Part shown: positions 12,689 to 22,052 of the stretch, piece after piece
Layout: each line of letters begins with the position of its first letter
Numbering within the stretch: position 1 is the stretch's first letter
From: Cryptomeria japonica
Lineage: Eukaryota > Streptophyta > Pinopsida > Cupressales > Cupressaceae
Direction of reading: 5' to 3'
Assembly: GCF_030272615.1 (NCBI RefSeq)
Contig: NC_081405.1
Coordinates: 316,076,041 to 316,140,040, forward strand
DNA: 64,000 nt
Translations under genes and position numbers: made by a program
Notes under the pieces: generated by a model
Databases searched by the model: none
What the model was told of the DNA's origin: nothing
What the model saw: only the letters and a program-made list of their open reading frames with translations

Positions 12689-12702
12689 TTTTGCCCCTCT
12701 TT
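12689..12702 (-). other. Polypurine tract of element G
   Basis: On the minus strand AAAGAGGGGCAAAA directly precedes the TGTAGACACC start of the 3' LTR. This is the classical position and composition of the plus-strand priming tract of an LTR retrotransposon. Confidence 0.8.
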
Positions 12703-12927
12703 GAGACAATGCAGCTTGTCGCGTTGTTTCAAAGAAGATAAGACGAACTGATACAAGGTTTCCCCAAGATGGGAATGATATGCCCCCTCGAGAGATTGGA
12801 TGAAAATATCTAAAAACATCACAGACAATCTCTCGATAAGAAAGAACGGGTAGAATGGACTGACCATATAGGATAGAGTGAGAGAGTCACGGGATAACGA
12901 AGACTAACTCAGGAGACTAGGGCTCAG

Positions 12928-12948
12928 GTAGTCTATAAGATAGACTAC
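12928..12948 (+). promoter_or_regulatory. Perfect 9-bp hairpin containing a TATA-like core, upstream of the antisense PMD gene
   Basis: Arms GTAGTCTAT and ATAGACTAC flank AAG, so CTATAAGATAG sits in the centre. It lies about 140 bp before a good splice donor (13,091) that I assign to the plus-strand PMD gene. A promoter role is inference only. Confidence 0.3.
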
Positions 12949-13423
12949 GAGGGAAAACATCCTCATTTTCATCCACACATCTAAGAGATCAAAGTGCAGA
13001 GAGAGAAGAGAGCAGTTAGCAGCGATGGCATTGGTGCATAGATTCGATTGCATTCGCTGATATCAAAGGACAATAGATACAGGAGAGCCGGTGAGTACCA
13101 CAAAACCTCCTTGTAATTTGTTGCATTAATTGTTGTCATAAATGCATGCTAGGTAGTGCAATAAATGCGCTCTAGGTAGGTCTAGAAAAATGTCAAGCGG
13201 GGTAAAAATGGTAAGGCGCATCTGCATTGGTGCCAGGCATGTCTGGGTAGGTTAGGCATGTTTGTGTTTGTGCCAGGCATGTCTATGATTTCAATATCGT
13301 CCGTGTCAGATGCGAGCGCGTCTGTGTAGTTCAGGCGTGTTTATGCAGGAGAGGCACTTTTGTGAAGTATGTAAGCGTGTTTGCGTCATGAATACACATT
13401 TATGTCTTGAAGGTCAAATTGAC

Positions 13424-13790
13424 AATTTTGTGATATACACTGTCGATTGGATAAGCTACTGATAGGATACACTCAAGCAGGTCCTCTAGGGAAGACTAGG
13501 GTAGTAGATAGGGCTAGGATTGACAATTCTATGATAGAACATACGTTGCCAATCAGGAAACTACTCAAGAGGATACACTCAAGAAGAGGCCCTAGGATAG
13601 GATAGATTGAGGCACGTTGTGATGAATAGGGAGTAACAAATAAATTGACAATTTTATGATAGAACATATGTTGCTAATTAGATTAGGCTGAAATTGACAA
13701 TTCTGTGATATAACATATGTTGCCAATTGGATAAGCTACTCAAGAGGATACACTCAAGTAGGTGCCCTAAAGATAGGATCAAAGCAACAC
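13424..13790. repeat. Degenerate ~100-bp repeats (ATTGACAATT...GATACACTCAAG)
   Basis: Four starts of ATTGACAATT(T/C)TGTGATA occur near 13,424, 13,528, 13,654 and 13,690. Three of the units continue through CAATTGGATAAGCTACTCAAG and GGATACACTCAAG. Unit lengths differ because one copy is truncated. The array lies inside the putative intron of the antisense PMD gene. Confidence 0.65.
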
Positions 13791-14030
13791 TTTTTGATGA
13801 ATAGGGAGTACTACTAGTCTAGAAAGCAACACTTTATGATGAACATGGAGTACTACTAGGATAGAAAGCAACACTTTGTGATGAACAAGGAGTACCACCA
13901 GGATAAAAGAGAAGCACTTTGTGATGAACATGGAGTACCACTAGGATAGAGTGCCATATGATAGATATAAGCACTAAGATAAAAAGAAGCACTTTGTGAT
14001 GAACAGGGAATGCCACTAGGATTGACATAG
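13786..14030. repeat. Tandem ~42-bp repeats, about five copies
   Basis: The phrase CACTTTGTGATGAACATGG followed by AGTACCACTAGGATA starts near 13,789, 13,830, 13,872, 13,914 and 13,990, about 42 bp apart except for one longer spacer. The minus-strand open frame 13,834-14,028 is a product of this repetition and not a gene. Confidence 0.75.
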
Positions 14031-15960
14031 TTGATTTGCTTGACTACAAGAGGACCTACCTATACTAGAGTCACGGGAGAGATTCCCTTCGACTCAAAGT
14101 TTACAACCAGAACTGACACTCAAGGATAGAGCAACAGTTTAGGCTATGGGCTTGTGATATATTCTGTATGTGCCCAATTTTTAGGTGAACATGGGATTGC
14201 TGACTGCGCAAGATAAGAGATGGCACTCAGGGACTTGCACATTTCATTTGTCGATGGGTGAGATGACAGTCACCTTGGAGGATGTATATAAGGATACTAA
14301 GGATACCAATCGATGGGAAGTTAGTTCCTTACGATCAAGAGGGAGACAAGGATGCACTAAGATGAGTCTTTCAGGATCCAGGACTGGAGATGAGGGATAG
14401 ACATATGGCTTGGGATACCATGACATAGATAGGATTGGCACTACCGACGGTGCTGGAAGGAGTGATCAGTGGGTTCCTCTATCTGGATAGATCGACACGA
14501 GGGTTGGCTATGGGATGGGGGAGGACTCTAGAGACATTGGTGACTGAGCACACCAGGTTTGCATGGTGGCTATGTCTGTTGGCACACTTGTATTATGAGC
14601 TGCATCAGTCTGTGTATCACAGATTAGCAAGATTGGGATGTGGAGTGACACTGTTGCAGGTATGAGCATATGAGCATCTATCGGTTACATGTTCGATACA
14701 CTTTAGAGGGAAGGGACATGGGAATAGATATGTACATCTTTATGATATGATTATGTCATAGCCATGGATTGGGAGACTGGAGTATTGGCATAGGGTTATC
14801 GATGAGATAGACAATGTGATATGGAGGCCTTACTTAGACTATGAGGAGTGGGAGGATGATGCAGTGGAGCTTCCGTATGTATTATGGAGTAGGTATCTGA
14901 TAGGGAGGACACCATATGTGATTGAGAGGTAGTTGATAGATAGGGTATGCAGGTAGTTCGATAGGATGCAACAAATGCCATGGGGTTTAGGGATGTATAC
15001 ACAGACAATGAGGGATTAGGTGCATTTGGGGCCATTGCTTTCTTATGATTAGGCTGTGACACAAATGGTAGAGATGGTTCCCATGCCTTGGGATATATGG
15101 GTAGATATAGAGGATGTAGGGATGGATGCAAAGTACACTGCATATTGGGGAGAGTATCCATTTTCACGGCTAATGGATCTAGGGGAGCCGATAGATGGAG
15201 ATGGTGGAGGTGATGGAGATGATAGTGGAGATGGTGGAGGTAGAGGTCGATGACGGAGGCGGGGCACAGTAATAGAGATGAGAGTGGCTCTGAGGAGAGA
15301 TGACAGAGAGGAGAGACAAGCTCAGTAGGCTCATGTAGTGAGGACCAGAGGTGGATTTCCATTACAGGTGCCAACAACACAGGTTCCTATATAGGTACAG
15401 GCTCCTATAAAGGGACAAGGATGGGGACAGGAACTGGAGAAGCCACAGGAGCAGCCATAGGGAGAGGAAGAGGATGAGTTACTATCCTTGAGGGAGATCT
15501 GCCAAGTATAGGTAGATGAGATCCAAGATTTGGAGAGGGAGACAACTAGGCTTAGGAGACAACTGAGGGATACTGAGCGGGAGAGGGATTAGGCTATTCA
15601 ATGCTATACAGAGGCTGAGACAACACTGAGGGCATAGAGGTAGGTAGTAGAGGATACATGGGCATGATACACCTATGTTCTATGGGTAGGGGAGGAGATA
15701 GCTTACTAGAGAGACATGTACTATGGAGTGGTGCCACCATATCAGTGGGCTAGGAGCTTTCGAAGACCATCGCGGACAACGATGACCACTAGAGGGAGAG
15801 ATAGGAGAAAGGCGTCTAGTGGTGGGGTCATGGGTCCTCCACCACCACCAGATAGAGGGGTAGGAGAGATGATCCTAGGATAGGTCCTTGTAGGGCTCAG
15901 ACTCCATCGAGGCCAGCCAGCTCCGAGGGAGGGAGTTCATCATAGCCTTAGAGGGCTCCC

Positions 15961-17689
15961 TATGTATCAGTTTTGTACCATTTTGTACGATGATGCCTTC
16001 AGGTGATTGTAGCCATATGTATTTTGACATCATTGTATCATGACACTTATGATTTTGAGATATATATATGAGATGATTCATCATTGCAGTAGCTATATGA
16101 ATGTGTACCTATGTGATGCATGTTTCTATTTGATGCATGTTTATATGTGATGCTTATGATATGGATGCAAATATGTACATGATGAAATGTGATATTTTTG
16201 TTCTTTTATGTTTTTAAACGTTATGCATATACAAATTTGAATGTATGAAATGCAAATGAATATAATAATGCAAATAATTATTTACATGATGATAATGTGA
16301 AATGTACTAGCATGTGTTGTGTGCAGGATATGGTGCAATTGTGATATCTATATGTATGTAATAAATGAGATATGTGGTAATGTAGGTGCAAACTACATGA
16401 AATGTAAATATTCTTGGCGTGTCATTATACTTAGTCATGTGATAGCGGGCTACATGGAATCAAGAAGGATGATGGAAGTCAAGTAAGAAAGGGGGATGGA
16501 AGATAAAAGATATGAAAGTGAAAGAACTTCTTGTGCTATTATCATCATTGAGATTTATTATGGCAAGTAGGTTATGACAATCTAGGTATATGTTCGACCT
16601 ACAAAGTCATTGTACCCGTTTGCATGGAGATCAGACAGTCACAAACAAGGAATGCCCCAGTTCACACTAGAATCACAGTGTCCTCATATCCTTGGATAAG
16701 TCAAAGCATTACTAAGAGACAATCCACAAAAAACAAAGAAAAATAAAATAAATAGGTGATGATACCCCGTCCTCACTTTTCTAGTCACAAACATCTCGAA
16801 GATAAAATCTCTAGTTAGAGACATCCCAGAAAAGCTAAAAGACATGTCACCAAAAGATAAAATCAAAAAGAAAACCAAGACTCAACACCAACATCCACTG
16901 TAGTCCTCAAGTTTAGTGTCTCTTGTCACTTGTATAAGTCTATTTGATTGTGGTCACAATGTTTACTTTCACAAAAGGATAGATAGCACTGAACCATAAT
17001 GTTGTCTGAGTCTGTTGAAAGATTTGATTTGTTGAAGCCCATTGCTACTACTGTGTCTCATCTGAAACTGACTGAATCCATGGAACTGATACTTTATTGT
17101 GAAGAAGACAAAAATTTATTGTGGATTGTGTGTGGATAGATTGAAGAAAGTTGGAAGAAACTGTACTCCTCGAAATGTGTGATGCTCTCAGTTCCACACC
17201 CATCACTAGACGTAGGATTTTCCTTAGCCATAGATAGGAGCTGATTTATTATGGATGGAAAGGGGTGAAAAGGGAGGTTTATTATGAATGTCTAACCAAT
17301 CTTGGGTAGATCAATAACAAGCCATGATGAGAATGTGTAAAGTTTATTATGGATGAAGAGGCTGTGAGTGTGTGCAAAGTGAAGGATGAGATGGAATCCT
17401 GAAGGAGGGAGGAGAAATGTCTCTACACATGGAGCCGGTGACCCAGTTTCCACCATGGTACTTGCCCAAGGCGCCACATAAGTGGTTTTCACCATTGGAC
17501 AAAATGTTTTATTTTTATTTTTTTTTCAATTTTTTTTTGTGTCACAAGGTGCCTGTTTGCTAGGTTTTAACCAAGTAACGATTTTTTATGTTTATGATTT
17601 TTTTTGTCTTTTTGAAATTTTTGGTTTTTTTGTATTTTTTTTGTATTTTTGAATTTTTGATATTAGGATACTCTGAAGAGGTATGTGTA
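15961..17689. other. Spacer of element G between antisense PMD gene and integrase remnant
   Basis: No convincing gene. It includes repeated TGATGCATGTTT phrases (16,090-16,160), AT-rich non-coding DNA, and a T-rich low-complexity run at 17,505-17,660. At 16,770-16,870 the minus strand reads SFGDMSFSFSGMSLTRDFIF, resembling a peptide in the frame at 18,025-18,110, so an internal duplication is possible. Confidence 0.5.
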
Positions 17690-18130
17690 AAACCTGAAAA
17701 GGTGCATGCTGTTGATAGGATCCTCCAAAGGTTCACCCTCTATGGTTGAGAGATGATAGGCACCAGATCCATAGGCTATTGTAATGATGTAAGGACCAAG
17801 CCAATTTGGTTCGAATTTGCCCTTTTCTCTCTATCTTGAGAACTTTTAGGATTTTCTTTGAGAACTAAGTCACCCACCTCAAATGTGTGAGGCTTGACTT
17901 TATGATTGTAGCTGTATTGTTCCTTGATTGAATGATGTGTAGCGCAAGTGACTATCTTCCTTGATAAAGGAACTGAGATAGAATTACTAATGTGTGGACT
18001 ACGTAGGCCCGTATGCGTGTCACCTTAAGAAGTTTGGGCATCCCTGATAACAAAGTCCTTCGAGGAAGCTCCATTAAAGGTCCATGATGTATCACCAAAA
18101 GGGAAAGGATGTGTGGAACAAGTGGATGAG
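17690..18130 (-). pseudogene. Element G integrase C-terminal remnant
   Basis: The minus strand around 17,690-17,860 reads KGKFEPNWLGPYIITIAYGS then GAYHLSTIEGEP, the conserved tail of Ty3/gypsy integrases (GKFxPNWxGPYxI...GAYxLxDLDG). The section before it (HTFEVGDLVLKENPK) fits the same tail. Nothing like reverse transcriptase, RNase H or the integrase core lies between this and the protease at 18.8 kb, so most of pol is deleted. Confidence 0.75.
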
Positions 18131-18603
18131 TTATGAAGGCTTATGATTGCAAAAAGAAGTGAAAGTAGGATAGCATGATGGAGACTTAGGATCAACAAGT
18201 ATGCTTTTTGACTTAAAATTGTATTACTTTTGCCCCCAGTTATTTTGATATTAGGGGAGATCATCTCTTGCTCTTTTTCTTTCATAGGAGTTTTATCCTT
18301 GACTTTTATTTTTGCATAGTACAATAGCTTTTGATTTTGATTTGGACTAAAGGACTTTTCTTTATTTTTGACTTTTAGATTTTTCTTTTCATATCCTGAT
18401 TTTTGATCCCCAATTAGTAAGGGCTTTTGTGATTCTTGTTGATCCAATTTTGGGAGAGGAGTGGAGATGGAATGAGTGGATGAAATGGTAAGGATATGTG
18501 AGTTCTCAAGGGGGATGGCAATACACTCAATAGATTCTTCACTAGAACCACTCTCAGGACTATTGATATCAAGAGATGCTTGCATCACTAGAGGAATTTG
18601 CAT
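18025..18603 (-). CDS. Open frame of 192 codons in element G, unrecognised
   Basis: An open frame on the minus strand with a Lys/Ser/Gln-rich N-terminal two thirds, one hydrophobic stretch (about residues 137-158, LILSLHHAILLSLLFAIISL) and a C-terminal FGDTSWTFNGASSKDF phrase. It replaces the part of pol where RT should be. I recognise no family. It may be filler sequence or a small transduced ORF; its openness could be chance. Confidence 0.3.
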   Translation of the reverse strand: MQIPLVMQASLDINSPESGSSEESIECIAIPLENSHILTISSTHSISTPLPKLDQQESQKPLLIGDQKSGYEKKNLKVKNKEKSFSPNQNQKLLYYAKIKVKDKTPMKEKEQEMISPNIKITGGKSNTILSQKAYLLILSLHHAILLSLLFAIISLHNSSTCSTHPFPFGDTSWTFNGASSKDFVIRDAQTS

Positions 18604-18821
18604 TCAGACTTAGTAGCCACAACACTAGGTGGTTCACACCCAATTCCTTGAAAATTGTTTATATATTGTTAATGTTGATTGAATACCTTAGGAGATAGTG
18701 GGAGTTGATCAACATGAAAGATATAATCACCACATCCCATGTCTTTGATCTTGAACTTTTCTTTGGTCTCTCCTTGTTTTGATGTAGAAGCTTTCAAATA
18801 TTCTGGATCAACATATGTTGA

Positions 18822-19320
18822 TTAAGGAACAACCTCTCGATTGACTAGGATTGTTATTTCTAATCTTTCTCGCAGGTTATTGCAATATATGAATGGATTT
18901 GGATAGCCTTTGATGGTCACTTCAACTCCATTGTGTGGAAAATTGATACATTGATGATATGTTGAGGGAACAACTCTCATTTCATGGATCCATGGACGTC
19001 CTAGCAGTATGTTGTATGTGAGATCTAGATCAAGGACTTGGTATACCACATCCTTCGTAACTGGCCCAACTCTAAGGGGTAAGGTGACTGTTCCCTTGGA
19101 TGAGTACTCTTCATCATCATATGCTTTAATGGTAATTTTGTTTGTAGCATTCACAACTTTTTTAGAATATCCCTATTGCTTAAGAGTATTCAATGTATAT
19201 TGAGACCAACTCCTCCATCTATCAAGCCTCATTTTATTTGATGTTTGTGTAGGAAGGCTTCAATGCGTAAAGGTGCATTATGCAGTTGGCTCATAGAGGC
19301 ATCATCAACTTCACTAAATG
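18822..19320 (-). pseudogene. Element G retropepsin-like protease domain
   Basis: On the minus strand, LIDGGVGLNI (about 19,210-19,240) is the protease active-site motif in the DGG form common in this Ty3 lineage. NILLGRPWIHEMRVVPSTYH (about 18,950-19,010) is the downstream ILGRPW box. An in-frame TGA just before the active site and a frame change near 19,155 break it. It lies downstream of gag, as expected. Confidence 0.75.
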
Positions 19321-21793
19321 TAAGGAAGTGTGGAATGGAAAGGTATCCCACCATGGCTTGAAATTGGTCCATATTGAGATCAGTGGGGACAGTAGTGTCT
19401 CTCAAAGTTTTTTCAAGAATGGCTTTATGTGCAGGGGATATGCTTAAAAGCTCAAGAATGGAGATAAGCGCGGGTGTCTTCCCTAATTGTTCTACTAGAT
19501 TGTACTTAGGTTTGGCTAATGAGGAAGTGTTGGTTTTAGCTAGAGCACCTTGAAAATGACCTTACCTCGTTGAGTTGTGACATTACATTCAGAGGTAGAT
19601 TCAGAAGAAGGTCCAATGCCTTTTAGGACAACTTTGGGTCTTTTGGTAGATTTTTTAGGCGTTTTGTCCTTTATGATAATGGTAGAGACATGATTGTCCA
19701 TCAAAATGCGATTAACAGTTGAATCATAGTTATAAGATGCTCTGGTATAGTTGGTCTGCTCATTTGTGGCTTTGGCTTTTCCATTGTCATGTTTTGGGGA
19801 TGATTCTTTAAATATTTCATGTTCTTGGTTAGGTGAGTGTCCCTCGATCTCAATGTATCCTCTATCAATAAGATCTTGTATAATGTTCTTTAGTCGATGA
19901 CAATTTCTTGTTTTATGTCCCTTGCTCTTGTGATATTCCCAGTATTCATCATCATTCCACCAATTTGGTTTGACCTTTGGCTCATATGGAGGCATATCTG
20001 GAATTGTTATTTTTTTGTTTGCCACTAGCTTCTTGAAAGCTGACTCAAGTGGTTCTCCCAATGGGCTGTATTTCCTTCGTGGTTTGGAAGTTGTTTGAGT
20101 ATTCACTTGATTGTTTGTAGAGCTTGATCTAGAAAAAACTATTTTGGGTCGTACTGTATTGACATCAACAACACCATCATTGACTGTGTTCTTGTTTTTA
20201 TTCCCAAATCTTGGCTTGTCTTTTCCTTTAAAGTTCTCTTTATTTTTTTTTGAATATTTTGATGATGCCTTGCTCAATTAGGACCTTCTTTGTTACTAAT
20301 CCTTTTTCAATGACGTCCTTGAAAGTGAACAACCAAGCTTTCCTTAGATCATAACCAATTTATCTGTGGACATTCTGGGTGAACATCTCTACCATTTGTT
20401 TTTGTGGAATTTCACAAGAGCATTTGCTGGCTAGATTTCTCCATCTTTGTAAAAATGATGAAAAAGATTCTCCATCCTTTTGCTTGGTGTTGCACAAAGT
20501 AGTGACTGATATGTCTGTCTCTATGTTGTATGAAAAATGTTGGATAAATGCCTCTGCTAAGTCACCCCATGACTTAATTTCAGGTGGGAGTTGAGAGAAC
20601 CATTCCATATCTTGATCACCTAAGCTCTGTGGGAATAATCTAATCAAATATGTCTCTTCTTCTGCTATCTCAATGCAAGTCATGAAAAACTGTCTTATAT
20701 GTGCCTTAGGATCCCTTTTTCCTCTGTACTTATCGAACTTAGGTGTCACAAAGTGTGTAGGAAATGGAGGCATTGGAATGCTTTTGTCAAATGGATAGGG
20801 ACATATGTCTCTCATTGTGTAAGTTGGCTTCAGTGTATTTATGTCCTCCATTTTATTTTGTAAGTCCTTAATTTGCTATTCCAAATTGTTCTTAGGTGGA
20901 GACCGACTTGTTGGACCATTCCCCATGCCTAAGGCACTGGGTGGAGGAGGAGCATGTTGCATATATGGATGATATTGATCATACACATGTTCATATGGAG
21001 GAGGTCTATAGTGATGCTGTGTATAGAGACCACTTGGTATAGAGTCATGATGAGGAATGGAATATTTATTTTGTCCATGTATACCATACTCTACAGGCAT
21101 GTCATGAGTTTGTTCTAGTGTGTTTCCCCCAAATTTGACGTGGGGTTTCCTTGTGTCCAAATTTTGAACATGCCTTTGGATATCCAATTGCTTTGGTGGT
21201 TGGTCCTTAGCATTGGCATCTGATTGAGTATATTTTTCTGCATAAGACTTCCATAATGGTCTACGAAGGTGAGTATCATATGCTTAACCATGTGTATGTG
21301 GGACCTTAGGTTTTTGAAATAAAGATGATGGTGATTCATACACAAGATGTGATCCTCTATTGCCTCCACTATTAGGCCTCCTTTGATCCATGTTGAGTTG
21401 AGGATCTTGAAAAGGTTGATTTTCCATTATTTGAGACATGCAAAAATCATGAGGGATCTTGGCTCCACTTTGTGCCATCACTTGTAGAAAATACTGTCTA
21501 TCTCTCCTCATTATTTCGTCAACCAATCGATTAAAACGGGGATCCATAATGGAGTCTTCCACTTTTGTTGAATGTACGAAAAAGTTGTCCATATTGTCAT
21601 CGTGTGTACCATTGTTGTTTTTAGTGTCCATGTTCTCAACATTTGGAATATTTCTATAGGCATCCATGTCAGGTAATGTGGTATGATCAGAATTGAAAAA
21701 GACATCATTGTCATACTCATAGGCACTCATGTTTGCGGACTCTTGAGCCTCTTTAGCTTCTCTCCTAGATTTTTGGGAACAGGTTTCAACCAT
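19321..21793 (-). pseudogene. Element G gag, Tat-like
   Basis: Translation begins at the ATG at 21,793 (MVETCSQKSRREAKEAQES). The N-terminal acidic part (21,284-21,793) and a His/Pro/Tyr-rich part (20,876-21,187) precede the core gag domain at 20,360-20,851 (FDKSIPMPPFPTHFVTPKFD, then DPKAHIRQFFMTC and the WFSQLPPEIKSWGDLAEAF box). The C-terminal frame 19,540-20,277 is basic and contains a zinc-finger-like YWEYHKSKGHKTRNC in which the usual first Cys is Trp. Stops at about 21,290, 20,870 and 20,280 separate the pieces. It packages element RNA in intact relatives; this copy is dead. Confidence 0.8.
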
Positions 21794-22026
21794 GAACTAT
21801 GTCTTGACCAAGATGTGTGAGACTAGATGAAAATGGATAGAGTATGGAAGACCAAAAGTTGGATAGAATGTAAATGAATTTGAGGTTTACTTGCAATGTC
21901 CAAAGTGTAAGACCAAGTATGTATGTAGTAGAGTAGGTGTGGCTTCCAAAGAGATGATAGTTTCTCTTGATGAGGTAAGTTGACCTTGACTCTAAGTAGG
22001 ACCAAATGAGACCCAAAGGTGATAGA

Positions 22027-22052
22027 CCTTGATGAGGGACCACTTAGCAAAA
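22027..22052 (-). other. Primer binding region of element G
   Basis: On the minus strand TTTTGCTAAGTGGTCCCTC follows the LTR end ACAACAACA, in the same arrangement as ACGACA + TTTTGGCGCCC in element G2 (33,963). It is a degenerate or alternative tRNA site; which tRNA is used is not clear. Confidence 0.45.

Larger units (their letters stand above)
13091..15960 (+). pseudogene. Antisense plant mobile domain (PMD, aminotransferase-like) gene carried by element G
   Basis: The plus strand, opposite to G's gag-pol, encodes a decayed PMD protein. Recognisable in order: GTCTFHLSMGEMTVTLEDV (about 14,235-14,290, PMD hallmark THTFHLPxGExTITLEDV), a segment ending WWLCLLAHLYYELHQ then LLQV.AYEHL (14,560-14,690), WRPYLDYEEWEDDAVELPYV (about 14,825), RYLIGRTPYVIER.LIDRVCR.FD (about 14,890-14,965, matching the ERVLRQFG region), an acidic/Gly stretch, then a coiled coil (15,480-15,620) and a basic, proline-rich tail. 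A donor GTGAGT at 13,091 and acceptor TTTTTAG at 14,184 suggest an intron holding the repeat arrays. At least ten in-frame stops, mostly TAG, and frameshifts show decay. Extra antisense ORFs between pol and the 3' LTR are known in Tat-lineage elements. Confidence 0.75.

Noticed and set aside
13834-14028. Minus-strand open frame with repeated VHHKVLLF phrases
   Set aside because: Produced by the ~42-bp tandem repeats, not by a gene.
14796-15380. 194-codon minus-strand open frame with His/Leu/Pro-rich product
   Set aside because: It is the reverse complement of the PMD coding region; Asp/Gly/Met-rich plus-strand coding gives His/Pro/Ser-rich antisense frames.
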